NCBI RefSeq assembly: GCF_027944005.1
Contig: NZ_AP027204.1
Span: 1,364,001 to 1,428,000, forward strand
Direction: 5' to 3'
DNA: 64,000 nucleotides
Origin: Polynucleobacter sp. SHI8
GTDB taxonomy: Bacteria; Pseudomonadota; Gammaproteobacteria; Burkholderiales; Burkholderiaceae
Below, piece by piece: positions 44,796-53,887 of the stretch (the stretch's first letter is position 1; the number at the start of each line of letters is the position of its first letter). The translations under genes and the position numbers were made by a program. The notes beneath the pieces were generated by a model. That model searched no databases. It saw only the letters and a list, made by a program, of their open reading frames with translations, and was not told the origin of the DNA.

Positions 44796-45458
44796 ATGGA
44801 AATCCTAGGATCGCAAATAATTCCTGCAAGTCAACAAGCCGTTTGGGATGGATTAAATAGTCCAGACGTTTTAAAAAAATGTTTGCCTGGTTGTGAGTCA
44901 GTAGAATTAGTCAGCCCAGATGTATTCAAAGTGGTGATTACTGCGGCGATAGGACCTTTAAAAGCAAAATTTAATGGGACGCTGAATGTAACAGAAGCTA
45001 ATGCACCTCATTCTTGTATACTTATTTTTGAGGGTCAAGGCGGCGCTGTTGGCTTTGGCAAAGGTTCTTCTTCCGTTACTTTAAAACCCGTTGATGGTGG
45101 CACTGAATTAACTTATTCAGCACAAGCTCACGTTGGTGGAAAACTTGCTCAAATTGGTTCTAGATTAATTGATAGCGTTGCTAAAAAAATGTCGGATGAC
45201 TTTTTTAAGGCATTTAATAAAGAGCTGGGGGCCCAATCAGCACCTTCTCAAGAAAATACATCTTCTAACGAAAATTCTGCGCCAATCGCACAACAACCAA
45301 CGTCCCATGTCCCTGCGGCTATTAGCTCCACAAATACATCATCAACCCCTAACGTCCAAGCCTCTAACTCAGGACAACAAGTGCCTGCATCTTGGCTCAT
45401 CATCGCTGCTGCAGTTGGAGCTAGTATCGTCATAATTGCTGAACTGATCTTAAAGTAA
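44796..45458 (+). CDS. CoxG-like SRPBCC protein with C-terminal membrane anchor
   Basis: A 220-residue protein. The first 145 residues match the CO dehydrogenase subunit G/SRPBCC fold (QAVWDGLNSPDVLKKCLPGCESVE, GPLKAKFNG, GGTELTYSAQAHVGGKLAQIGSRLI). A Ser/Asn/Gln-rich linker follows, and a C-terminal helix (WLIIAAAVGASIVIIAELIL) would anchor it in the inner membrane. In Oligotropha and mycobacteria CoxG recruits the hydroxylase to the membrane and respiratory chain. The same task is likely here. Confidence 0.87.
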   Translation: MEILGSQIIPASQQAVWDGLNSPDVLKKCLPGCESVELVSPDVFKVVITAAIGPLKAKFNGTLNVTEANAPHSCILIFEGQGGAVGFGKGSSSVTLKPVDGGTELTYSAQAHVGGKLAQIGSRLIDSVAKKMSDDFFKAFNKELGAQSAPSQENTSSNENSAPIAQQPTSHVPAAISSTNTSSTPNVQASNSGQQVPASWLIIAAAVGASIVIIAELILK

Positions 45459-45464
45459 TTACAT

Positions 45465-46457
45465 ATGAAATCTGCTAATTTTCAAGATGTCCGCCGCAAA
45501 CTTCTCATCGGCTTAAGTTCCTTAGCCGTTGTACCCCAACTTTTTGCGCAAAGTAGTAGCGGAAAAATTGTAAAGGTGATTGTAGGTTTTCCTGCAGGGC
45601 AAGCCACAGATCAAGTGGCGCGATTTTTGGCTGAAAAATTGCAACATATTACTAACGATAACTACATCATCGAAAATCGTCCTGGTCAAGGGGGAAGTAT
45701 TGCCCTTGGACAATTAGCCCAATCCCCAAATAATGGGAATGTCATGATGTTGGCTCATATGTCGGCGATTGCTACTAACCCACATATCTACAAAAGTGTT
45801 AATTACAATTCTCAAAAAGACTTTAGTGCGGTTGGACTTGTTGGTGACTTACCATTTGTTTTGGCGGTTAATCCTAATTTACCGATTAAAAACTTAAAAG
45901 AATTGGTCGATTACGCCAAAGCAAATCCAACCCAACTCAGTAATTCATCTTCTGGTATCGGCACGGTTTCTCATTTAGCTCTTGAGGAGTTTAAACGGCG
46001 TGCGGGCATTCAGTCCCTCCATGTTCCGTATAGTGGCAGTGTTGCGGGCTTAACCGATGTGATTGCTGGCAATCTTACGATGGCTCTAGAAACTGCTTCC
46101 GCAGTTCGGCCACATATAGAATCTGGCAAGTTACGGGTCATTGCCGTAGGAAGTTCAAAAAGATTAGGTGGTGTATACAAAGATACCTCTACATTTATTG
46201 AACAGGGCTATAAAGACTTTACAGCAGCTACTTGGATCATGTTTATCTATCCTCAAGGTACTCCAAAATCCGAAATTAATACCTCCTATGCAGCCCTCAT
46301 GAAGGTGATGTCTACCCCTGAAGTAGAGCAGAAGCTATTGTCTCTTGGTTGTCTTCCCAGAACAAGCTCCAGCACTGAAGAAGCCAATCAATATCTTCAG
46401 AAGGAATATATCAATTGGGGTGAAATCGTCGCGCGTAATCAGGTTGTTAAGATTTAG
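45465..46457 (+). CDS. Bug-family periplasmic substrate-binding protein (TctC type)
   Basis: A 330-residue Bug protein with a signal peptide (LLIGLSSLAVVPQLFAQ). The mature chain has KVIVGFPAGQATDQVARFLAEKL and the IIENRPGQGGSIA motif. It lies 6 bases after coxG, so it is part of the same operon and presumably binds the substrate acid. No TctAB genes are nearby. It is not a close copy of the Bug protein at 35901-36893. Confidence 0.9.
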   Translation: MKSANFQDVRRKLLIGLSSLAVVPQLFAQSSSGKIVKVIVGFPAGQATDQVARFLAEKLQHITNDNYIIENRPGQGGSIALGQLAQSPNNGNVMMLAHMSAIATNPHIYKSVNYNSQKDFSAVGLVGDLPFVLAVNPNLPIKNLKELVDYAKANPTQLSNSSSGIGTVSHLALEEFKRRAGIQSLHVPYSGSVAGLTDVIAGNLTMALETASAVRPHIESGKLRVIAVGSSKRLGGVYKDTSTFIEQGYKDFTAATWIMFIYPQGTPKSEINTSYAALMKVMSTPEVEQKLLSLGCLPRTSSSTEEANQYLQKEYINWGEIVARNQVVKI

Positions 46458-46550
46458 TCGATTTACGCTTGATTAGGGATGCACCTTAGGTTCAAACTTG
46501 CTAAATTCGGTTATATTATAGAAATATAAATACAACCAATAGGAGCAAAA

Positions 46551-47009
46551 ATGGCCATTCAACTTCAGGTCAACGGTAAATCACATAGTGTGGATACCGA
46601 AGCACAAACCCCACTTTTATACGCACTCCGAAATGACTGCGATATCAACTCTGCAAAATACGGTTGTGGAGCTGGTCAATGCGGGGCTTGTACCGTGGTT
46701 GTTAACGGCAATCCAATTCGTTCCTGCATTACCCCGGTAAGCGCTATTTCTGGAAATGTAACGACCTTAGAAAACTATCAAAATGATCCTGTCTTAAATG
46801 CTCTCAACAAAGCATTTATTACAGAACAAGCTGCCCAATGTGGCTTTTGTATTGCCGGTATGATGATGAGCGCGAAAGTTTTGTTAGATAAAAACAAAAA
46901 TCCTAGTGATACTCAAATTAAAAGTGCTCTGAATGGCAACCTTTGCCGCTGCGGAACTTATTCTCGAATCCTCAAAGCAGTTAAATTAGCAGTCAAGGAG
47001 TTAGCATGA
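46551..47009 (+). CDS. Isoquinoline 1-oxidoreductase-type 2Fe-2S subunit (IorA family)
   Basis: A 152-residue two-cluster subunit with CGAGQCGACTVVVNG and CGFCIAGMMMS/NLCRCGTYSRIL. The GMMMSAK and CGTYSRI variants are those of IorA-type proteins, unlike the CoxS partner at 41143. No own signal peptide is seen, so it probably rides through Tat with the large subunit. AGGAG precedes the ATG. A 93-base gap from the Bug gene leaves room for its own promoter. Confidence 0.92.
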   Translation: MAIQLQVNGKSHSVDTEAQTPLLYALRNDCDINSAKYGCGAGQCGACTVVVNGNPIRSCITPVSAISGNVTTLENYQNDPVLNALNKAFITEQAAQCGFCIAGMMMSAKVLLDKNKNPSDTQIKSALNGNLCRCGTYSRILKAVKLAVKELA

Positions 47010-49228
47010 ACGCCCCATTTAAAAACTCACGTCGCCAATTTTTATTTCAAAGTACTGGCTTAGTTATCGGCTTTACTTTTGGTCGTGAATTAATCGCTGA
47101 CACTACTCCTGATTTACCCATTGATTTAAAAAATAATCTCAATATCAATAGTTGGCTCTATGTAGACCCTACTGGAAAAATTGATGTCTACTCCGGAAAA
47201 GTCGAATTTGGTCAAGGAATCGCAACTGCTTTTAGACAAATTGTTGCTGATGAAATGGATGTCAATATTGAACGTGTCAATATTCTGCCTTGTGTGACGG
47301 GCATCGCCCCGAATGAAGGTGTTACTTCCGGTAGTCAGTCTGTTGAATACGGTGGTCTAGCACTACGCTATGCATGTGCCCAAGCAAGAGGTACTCTCTT
47401 AGAAAAAGCTTCCAAATCGTTGAATGTACCCGTTGGCGATTTAAGCATCAAAGATGGTGTCATTACTGCTAAAAATGGTGAGACAGCTAATTATTGGAAG
47501 CTAACTTCTACTGAGCTATTGCAACAAAAAGCCGATGGTAAATACAAGCCAAAAGGTATCAATAACTTTCAATATATTGGTAAATCTATCCAACGCATTG
47601 ATATTCCTGCCAAAGTATCTGGCGGCGTAGCCTATGTCCAAGATATGAAGTTCCCTGGCATGCTGCACGCCCGGGTCGTGCGTCCTCCAGCACCAAGGGC
47701 TCAATTAATCAGTATCAATGAATCCGTGATTAAATCGATGCCGGGTGTTGTTGGGGTTGTCAAAAATGGTAGTTTCTTAGCCGTTGTAGCCAAGCGCGAG
47801 GAACAGGCCATCAATGCTTTAAATGAAGCCAAAAAACAAGCCAAATGGGAAATGGCGAACGACCTGCCTAATAACCAGGCAGAATGGCTCAAAACGATGA
47901 TTGAATCACCGAATTTGGATACTGAACACGGCGTCAAAAAAGATCCATCTAAACAGGGCAAAAAAACCATTGGAGGGGAATTTACTAAACCTTTCTTAGC
48001 CCATGCGAGTATCGGTCCTTCTTGTGCGATTGGCATTCTGAAAGATGGTGTTACAACGATCTATAACCACGCCCAAGGGATGTACCCTTTACAGCGAGAT
48101 ATTGTGAAAGCTCTGCAAGTACCTCCTGAAAAAGTTGTCTGTATTCATCGCGAAGGCTCTGGAATGTACGGCCAAAGTGGAGCCGATGATGTGGCTCTTG
48201 ACGCTGCTTTGATTGCTCGAGAGTTTCCAAATCAACATATTCGTGTGCAATGGATGCGCGATGATGAATTTAAATGGGAGCCCTATAACAGCGCGATGAC
48301 CGTGAAGATTCGGGCTAGTCTGGATGAAAGTGGCAATATCTCGAATTGGACACAGGATATTTATAGTAATACCCACAGTACAAGGCCTGGTGAAAAAGAA
48401 GGTAATAACCTCATTAGTAGTTGGTACATGGCGAATCCGCAAAAAAGATCACCTGTGACGAATATCCCTCTTCCTGCTGGTGGGTCCCATCGGAATGGCA
48501 TTCCTTTATACAGTTTCCCAAATCAGCAAATCAATAATCATTTAGTTCAAGAAATGCCAGTGAGAGTTTCTGCATTTAGAACTCTTGGTGCTTTTGCAAA
48601 TATTTTTGCGATTGAATCGATGATGGATAAGCTAGCTAAAGAAGCGAATGCTGATCCAGTTGAATTCCGGTTGCGCCATCTCCAAAATCAACGGGGTAAG
48701 GATGTGATTCTAAAGGTCGCTGAAATGTCCAACTGGAAACCTAATCCAAAACGTGTCAAAAAGAATGGTAAGTTGTATGGTCGTGGGATGGCATTTTCTC
48801 AATACAAAAACCTACAAGTCTATTGTGCAGTGGTAACTGATATTGAAATCGATGCAAATGGCAAGATTCGTGTAACCGATGTCTGGGCGGCTGCGGAGGC
48901 TGGCTTAATCATCAATCCTGATGGTTTTAAAAATCAAATTGAAGGTGGCTTGATTCAAGCGATTAGCTGGACAATCTTTGAAGAAATCAAATTTAATAAG
49001 ACTGGTATTCAAACAGCATCTTGGGCTGACTATCCAATTCTTCGCTTTGAAGATGTACCCAATATTCAGGTTGAACTCATTAATCGTCCAAATGAAAAAT
49101 CGATTGGCGTAGGTGAAGGCAATGCTCCTATTGTAGGAGCAATCGCCAATGCACTTGCAATGGCTACCAATGGCAGGGTTTATGACCTTCCTCTCTCACC
49201 AGTCAAAGTAAAAAAATTATTTGCCTAA
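47006..49228 (+). CDS. Isoquinoline 1-oxidoreductase-type molybdenum subunit, Tat-exported (IorB family)
   Basis: A 740-residue molybdopterin-binding subunit. A twin-arginine signal (SRRQFLFQSTGLVIGFTFG) starts at residue 8, so the folded enzyme should be sent to the periplasm. The duplicated, tandem-like molybdenum domains of the IorB family are recognisable (DVYSGKVEFGQGIATAFRQIVADEM; SGSQSVEYGG), and SIGVGEGNAPIVGAIANALA near the end carries the catalytic glutamate. No cytochrome c domain is fused and no cytochrome gene is adjacent. It oxidises aldehydes or N-heterocycles in characterised relatives. ATGA overlap with the 2Fe-2S gene. Confidence 0.92.
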   Translation: MNAPFKNSRRQFLFQSTGLVIGFTFGRELIADTTPDLPIDLKNNLNINSWLYVDPTGKIDVYSGKVEFGQGIATAFRQIVADEMDVNIERVNILPCVTGIAPNEGVTSGSQSVEYGGLALRYACAQARGTLLEKASKSLNVPVGDLSIKDGVITAKNGETANYWKLTSTELLQQKADGKYKPKGINNFQYIGKSIQRIDIPAKVSGGVAYVQDMKFPGMLHARVVRPPAPRAQLISINESVIKSMPGVVGVVKNGSFLAVVAKREEQAINALNEAKKQAKWEMANDLPNNQAEWLKTMIESPNLDTEHGVKKDPSKQGKKTIGGEFTKPFLAHASIGPSCAIGILKDGVTTIYNHAQGMYPLQRDIVKALQVPPEKVVCIHREGSGMYGQSGADDVALDAALIAREFPNQHIRVQWMRDDEFKWEPYNSAMTVKIRASLDESGNISNWTQDIYSNTHSTRPGEKEGNNLISSWYMANPQKRSPVTNIPLPAGGSHRNGIPLYSFPNQQINNHLVQEMPVRVSAFRTLGAFANIFAIESMMDKLAKEANADPVEFRLRHLQNQRGKDVILKVAEMSNWKPNPKRVKKNGKLYGRGMAFSQYKNLQVYCAVVTDIEIDANGKIRVTDVWAAAEAGLIINPDGFKNQIEGGLIQAISWTIFEEIKFNKTGIQTASWADYPILRFEDVPNIQVELINRPNEKSIGVGEGNAPIVGAIANALAMATNGRVYDLPLSPVKVKKLFA

Positions 49229-49243
49229 ACGAAAGAAACTGAT

Positions 49244-49531
49244 ATGAACTTGCCCAATCTCGAAGAGTTTACAAAAGCCTCCATTGCAAAAGGATATGAC
49301 AATGTAACGCCTCGAGAATGGGCAGCAAATTCAGTGAGTGAACTCCATACTCATGAGTTTGCCGTTCATGCGGTAATTGCTCAAGGTGAAATGTGGCTCA
49401 CGCGGAATGATCAAACGCAACACCTGCAAGTGGGGGACACCTTCACTATGGACCCTGAAACGCCCCATTCTGAAAAATATGGCCCTGAAGGTACTATTTA
49501 CTGGGCCGCAAGAAAATTTCCCAAAATCTAA
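49244..49531 (+). CDS. Small cupin-domain protein
   Basis: A 95-residue single cupin. ELHTHEFAVHAVIAQGEMWLT gives the HxH...E first motif and GDTFTMDPETPHSEKYGPEG the second, with its histidine. A metal site is likely. It lies 15 bases after the Mo subunit, at the end of the operon; such cupins can be dioxygenases, isomerases or regulators. Function unknown. Confidence 0.8.
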   Translation: MNLPNLEEFTKASIAKGYDNVTPREWAANSVSELHTHEFAVHAVIAQGEMWLTRNDQTQHLQVGDTFTMDPETPHSEKYGPEGTIYWAARKFPKI

Positions 49532-49596
49532 TACCGCAAGTATTAATGAATCTATGATAAATTGGTGTCATCCACAATTGATCTAAAGGTAAGGCC

Positions 49597-50505
49597 ATGA
49601 AACCTAGCAAGTTAGTCCAAGTTATTTTATTTTCAACAACCCTCGTTGGTATCGTTTGTGCCTCTCAGGCAGGAACCATGGAAAAAATTGCTGAGACAAA
49701 AACTATCACTATGGGCGTACGCGATTCCTCTGGAGCCCTTTCCTATACATTAGGTGATGGTAAATATACTGGCTTTCATGTGGAGATTTGTAAACGGGTG
49801 ATTGCCGATTTAGAGAAGAAATTAAAAACCTCTCTTAAAGTTGAGTACCAACCTGTTACCTCACAAAATCGTATCCCTCTCGTTCAAAATGGTACGGTTG
49901 ATCTTGAATGTGGCTCAACCACCAATAATGCTACTCGTCAAAAGGATGTCTCGTTTGCTGTGACTACCTATGTTGAGGAAGTTCGTATTGCAGTCAAAGC
50001 AGACTCTAATATCACTTCAATTGCCCAATTAGTGAATAAGAAAGTAGCTACAACAACTGGTACAACTTCTGTGCAGTTACTCCGCAAACATGAGCGTGCG
50101 AATGGCGTCAATTTTGAAGAGATTTTTGGTAAAGATCATGCCGATAGTTTCTTGCTGCTTGAATCTGGTCGCGCTGATGCTTTTGTGATGGACGGCTCTA
50201 TTCTTGCGGGTAATATTGCCAACGCAAAAAATCCTAAAGACTTCAAAATTGTAGGTGAAGTACTCAGTGTCGAACCGATCGCCATCATGATGCGCAAAGA
50301 TGCTCCAGCCCTTTTTAAAACGGAAGTGGATAACTCCATCAAAGCAATGATGAAGGATGGCACGCTTGCCAAAATGTATAAGCAATGGTTTCAAGACCCA
50401 ATTCCACCCAAAGGAAATCGTGTCGGACTTGATTTATCTGACAACACAAAAAATGCTTGGGCTAATCCAAACGATAAGCCTGCGGAAGATTACGTTAAAA
50501 AATAA
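49597..50505 (+). CDS. gltI: Glutamate/aspartate-type ABC transporter substrate-binding protein
   Basis: A 302-residue family 3 binding protein. A signal peptide (ILFSTTLVGIVCASQAG) precedes MGVRDSSGALSYTLGDGKYTGFHVEICKRV and LECGSTTNNATRQKDVSFAVTTY, as in GltI. The C-terminus carries the extended QDPIPPKGNRVGLDLS tail typical of GltI. It serves the permeases and ATPase that follow. Fair confidence in a dicarboxylic amino acid ligand. Confidence 0.88.
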   Translation: MKPSKLVQVILFSTTLVGIVCASQAGTMEKIAETKTITMGVRDSSGALSYTLGDGKYTGFHVEICKRVIADLEKKLKTSLKVEYQPVTSQNRIPLVQNGTVDLECGSTTNNATRQKDVSFAVTTYVEEVRIAVKADSNITSIAQLVNKKVATTTGTTSVQLLRKHERANGVNFEEIFGKDHADSFLLLESGRADAFVMDGSILAGNIANAKNPKDFKIVGEVLSVEPIAIMMRKDAPALFKTEVDNSIKAMMKDGTLAKMYKQWFQDPIPPKGNRVGLDLSDNTKNAWANPNDKPAEDYVKK

Positions 50506-50523
50506 TCGGTGACTCTTTAGTTC

Positions 50524-51312
50524 ATGTCACTAGATTTTCAGATATTTTGTAAAAGCACCTTTGATGATACCTACTCCCCTCGTTGCTTTGGGGAGTTTTT
50601 TCAGTTCGGGCAAGGTACTGGTGATCCCACATATCTTGATTGGCTCTTAACTGCATGGGGTTGGACTATTGCTGTATCTGCCCTAGCATTATTCATTGCT
50701 CTTTTGATCGGTATTACGATCGGCACACTTCGAACAATATCGAATGAAACGGTTTTAAGTAAAGTACTGATCTTTTTTTCGAATGCCTGGGTAGAGCTCT
50801 TTCGTAATATTCCGGTTTTGGTTCAGGTATTTTTGTGGTACCACGTCATTCCGATGCTGATTCCTGCTCTCAAAAATTTCCCATCATTTCTTCTCGTCAG
50901 TATTGCCCTTGGGTTTTTTACTTCGGCTAGAATCGCTGAACAAATGAAAGCTGGTATTTTTTCATTACCGAAAGGTCAGCGCATGGCTGCCCAGTCCTTA
51001 GGCATGACTAAAGTGCAAACATATCGTTATGTTCTCTTGCCGATGGCTATGAGAATCGTGATTCCCCCTCTAACTTCTGAGTGTATGAATATTGTTAAAA
51101 ACTCTGCTGTTGCATTTGCTGTATCTGTCTCGGAGTTAACACTTTTTGCAATGCAAACCCAAGAAGAAACTTCCAAAGGGATTGAAATGTATCTTGGTGT
51201 CACTGCTCTTTATATCGTGACGGCTTTTACTGTCAATCGAGTCATGGCCTTGATTGAACGTAAAACGTGTATCCCAGGTTTTATAGCTACATCGAGTCAG
51301 GGATCTCACTAA
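50524..51312 (+). CDS. gltJ: Amino acid ABC transporter permease (GltJ-like)
   Basis: A 262-residue HisM/GltJ permease. It has WLLTAWGWTIAVSALALFIALLIG, the family motif VELFRNIPVLVQVFLWYHVIP and the coupling loop AAQSLGMTKVQTYRYVLLPMAMRIVIPPLTSE. Stop TAA overlaps the gltK start (TAATG). Pore subunit with GltK. Confidence 0.92.
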   Translation: MSLDFQIFCKSTFDDTYSPRCFGEFFQFGQGTGDPTYLDWLLTAWGWTIAVSALALFIALLIGITIGTLRTISNETVLSKVLIFFSNAWVELFRNIPVLVQVFLWYHVIPMLIPALKNFPSFLLVSIALGFFTSARIAEQMKAGIFSLPKGQRMAAQSLGMTKVQTYRYVLLPMAMRIVIPPLTSECMNIVKNSAVAFAVSVSELTLFAMQTQEETSKGIEMYLGVTALYIVTAFTVNRVMALIERKTCIPGFIATSSQGSH

Positions 51313-51977
51313 TGCAACTGGATCTCTCGTTTTATACCTGGGACTTGATTGAGAAGTTTATTCTCAAGGGATTGTTGTTCAGTATTCAACTCACCATCAT
51401 TGCGACTCTTGGTGGAATCATATTTGGTACTTTGCTCGCGCTCATGCGCTTATCCAGTCAGAGGATTTTATCTAGCGTTGCCTCTTGGTATGTCAATATC
51501 ATGCGCTCGATTCCACTGGTGATGGTGATTCTGTGGTTCTTTTTATTGATGCCCTCAATTATCGGTCGCTCTATCGGTGCAGAACTCTCCGCTTACATCA
51601 CCTTTATTGCATTTGAAGCCGCCTTCTTCTCTGAGATTATCCGGGCTGGTATTAACTCGGTTCCGCAAGGACAAAATCATGCGGCCTACGCTCTTGGCAT
51701 GAATTACCAACAAAAAATGAGCCTCATTATTTTGCCGCAGGCGTTCCGGAATATGATTCCTGTCTTAATGACCCAAACCATCATTCTGTTTCAAGATACC
51801 TCCTTAGTCTATGCCATTGGTGCTTATGACCTATTAAAAGGATTTGAGGTTGCGGGGAAAAACTATGGTCGTCCGATTGAAACTTACCTCCTTGCTGCGG
51901 TTGTTTATTTTGTGATTTGTTTTTCACTATCGACGATCGTTAAGAAAATTCAACAAAAAGTAGCAATTATTCGTTAA
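51312..51977 (+). CDS. gltK: Amino acid ABC transporter permease (GltK-like)
   Basis: A 221-residue permease from the ATG at 51312, which overlaps the gltJ stop and has AGGGA upstream. It has GLLFSIQLTIIATLGGIIFGTLLAL, MRSIPLVMVILWFFLLMP and the coupling region NHAAYALGMNYQQKMSLIILPQAFRNMIPVL. Longer in-frame starts exist inside gltJ but are not supported. Confidence 0.9.
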   Translation: MQLDLSFYTWDLIEKFILKGLLFSIQLTIIATLGGIIFGTLLALMRLSSQRILSSVASWYVNIMRSIPLVMVILWFFLLMPSIIGRSIGAELSAYITFIAFEAAFFSEIIRAGINSVPQGQNHAAYALGMNYQQKMSLIILPQAFRNMIPVLMTQTIILFQDTSLVYAIGAYDLLKGFEVAGKNYGRPIETYLLAAVVYFVICFSLSTIVKKIQQKVAIIR

Positions 51978-51995
51978 TTAACCAAGGTTATATTT

Positions 51996-52736
51996 ATGGC
52001 TTTTATTGAACTTCATCATGTCAACAAATTTTACGGGCAGTTTCAGGTGTTGAGTGATTGCAATCTCACTGTTGAAAAAGGTGAAGTCGTTGTGATTTGT
52101 GGTCCATCAGGTTCCGGCAAATCAACTCTCATCAAAACAATTAATGGTCTTGAGCCAATTCAATCAGGAACTATTATTGTGGATGGCGCTTCACTACAAG
52201 ACACTCAAACGAACCTATCTAACCTTCGCTCAAAAGTGGGGATGGTGTTTCAGAGCTTTGAATTATTTCCCCATTTATCAGTCACTGACAATTTAACGAT
52301 TGCACAAATCAAAGTCTTAAAACGCTCTCCTCTTGATGCAAAAAATCATGGACTGATGTATCTTGAGCGCGTTGGTTTAACTGCGCAAAAGGATAAATTC
52401 CCAGGGCAACTCTCTGGCGGTCAACAACAACGTGTCGCCATTGCCAGGGCTCTATGTATGGACCCTCATGTCATGTTATTTGATGAGCCCACTTCCGCTC
52501 TGGATCCTGAAATGGTTGGAGAGGTTCTTGATGTAATGGTGCAGTTGGCAAATGAGGGAATGACGATGATGTGCGTGACCCATGAAATGGGGTTTGCGAA
52601 AAAAGTCAGTAACCGCGTCATTTTTATGGATCAGGGACGAATTGTCGAAGACTGTTCCAAAGAGGAATTTTTTGATAATGTCAGCGCTAGAGCAATGCGA
52701 ACTCAAGAATTTTTACAAAAAATTATCCCTAATTAG
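51996..52736 (+). CDS. gltL: Amino acid ABC transporter ATP-binding protein (GltL-like)
   Basis: A 246-residue ABC ATPase with Walker A GPSGSGKST, Q-loop FQSFELFPHLSV, signature LSGGQQQRVAIARAL and Walker B VMLFDEPTSALDPEM, all of the polar amino acid uptake family. Completes the gltIJKL-type importer. 18 bases after gltK. Confidence 0.93.
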   Translation: MAFIELHHVNKFYGQFQVLSDCNLTVEKGEVVVICGPSGSGKSTLIKTINGLEPIQSGTIIVDGASLQDTQTNLSNLRSKVGMVFQSFELFPHLSVTDNLTIAQIKVLKRSPLDAKNHGLMYLERVGLTAQKDKFPGQLSGGQQQRVAIARALCMDPHVMLFDEPTSALDPEMVGEVLDVMVQLANEGMTMMCVTHEMGFAKKVSNRVIFMDQGRIVEDCSKEEFFDNVSARAMRTQEFLQKIIPN

Positions 52737-52811
52737 GTATACTATTTTGAATGATTTCTTGGAAATGATTCGAAAATATAAGTTAAAAAATAACAAATAT
52801 GGAGGCTCATC

Positions 52812-53156
52812 ATGCGTTTATCTAAATTTATATGGTTGTTCTGTTCTTTATTTTTTGGGGTAAGTGCTGATCTTTTTGCGCAAAGTATCCCGTGTGAAAA
52901 TGCAATTAAGAATAAATACTCCGGTGAATACCAGGATAAGTATGGCAATGGCTCTAGTCGGAAGATATCAATGCTTCAATACTATGCTACACAAGGACCT
53001 GGTATGCATAAATTTGGAAATAATAATGCTCTACTCTATTTGGCAGTTGTTGATAAATATGAAAATGGTCAAATCAGGGGAAGAGATACTGTCAAGGTAT
53101 GGTGCGTAGTAAACACTAAAGGTAATGTGTTGGGTTTAGAAAGAGATTTCAATTAG
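52812..53156 (+). CDS. Hypothetical secreted protein
   Basis: A 114-residue protein with GGAGG before the ATG and a signal peptide (KFIWLFCSLFFGVSADLFAQ). The mature part is about 90 residues with two cysteines (PCEN and VWCVV), likely one disulfide. It is rich in Tyr, Asn and Gly, and has no family I recognise. It starts a group of small exported proteins (52812-54463) just ahead of the insertion sequences. Confidence 0.7.
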   Translation: MRLSKFIWLFCSLFFGVSADLFAQSIPCENAIKNKYSGEYQDKYGNGSSRKISMLQYYATQGPGMHKFGNNNALLYLAVVDKYENGQIRGRDTVKVWCVVNTKGNVLGLERDFN

Positions 53157-53437
53157 TCTAAATAGCTTTTCCTGCGCATGAATTTCTTTCGATAAGGAAA
53201 TCATAAAATAAGATTCAACAATAGCATCCGGCGGAGTTAGTGCTAATGTCAAATTACTTCCCAATAAAGCGAAGGATAGAATAATTCTATATGTTAAGAG
53301 AACATATATAAAATGAAACATAAATAAATGAAACTTAATTGAATTCAAACGATATTTACTTTACTACACATATAAGATTCTTAAGGCAAAGCACTAAAAA
53401 ACTAATCGAAAAAATTTAATTGATCATAAAACCGTCT

Positions 53438-53827
53438 ATGAAATTTAAACCACAAATTTTATTGAGTCTTCTTTTAGTAATAAGCTTTCACACAAGTGCT
53501 CAATGGGTCCCATTATTAGAAAATACGCGTAACGACACGATGTTTTATGATCCTTCTAGTATCGTCCAAAATGGAAATTTGTTTCATGTCAGAATTTACT
53601 CGAATTTTACAAAGGCTCGTCCTGATGATTCATATGCAAGTAAAAGTACCATGACGCATGTTTCAATCAATTGCCGAAATAAAACTTTTTCTGTATTACA
53701 AATGATTGATTTCGATGAGCAAAATCTGCGAGGAAATTCAAGAGCAAAAAATTTTTCTTATCCAAAAATGTCACCAATCCCTGAAAAAAGTAGTATCAGC
53801 GAACTCGAAAAAAAGATTTGTGATTAG
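53438..53827 (+). CDS. Small secreted protein resembling surface-adhesin protein E
   Basis: A 129-residue protein from the ATG at 53438, with a signal peptide (PQILLSLLLVISFHTSAQ). The pattern WVPLLENTRNDTMFYDPSSIVQNGNLFHVRIYSNF resembles the surface-adhesin protein E / small beta-barrel proteins of betaproteobacteria. Two cysteines (INCRN and the C-terminal KKICD) may pair. Function unknown; the family resemblance is moderate. An upstream TTG at 53420 is the alternative start. Confidence 0.65.
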   Translation: MKFKPQILLSLLLVISFHTSAQWVPLLENTRNDTMFYDPSSIVQNGNLFHVRIYSNFTKARPDDSYASKSTMTHVSINCRNKTFSVLQMIDFDEQNLRGNSRAKNFSYPKMSPIPEKSSISELEKKICD

Positions 53828-53887
53828 TCATCATTAACCATGAAATGGTTTTATCTTCGAACAAATCATCTCCATCTCCCAGGCAAC

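Noticed and set aside
53136..53348. Minus-strand ORF of 70 codons
   Set aside because: It lacks a ribosome site, is low-complexity, and lies in an AT-rich spacer partly under the end of another gene.
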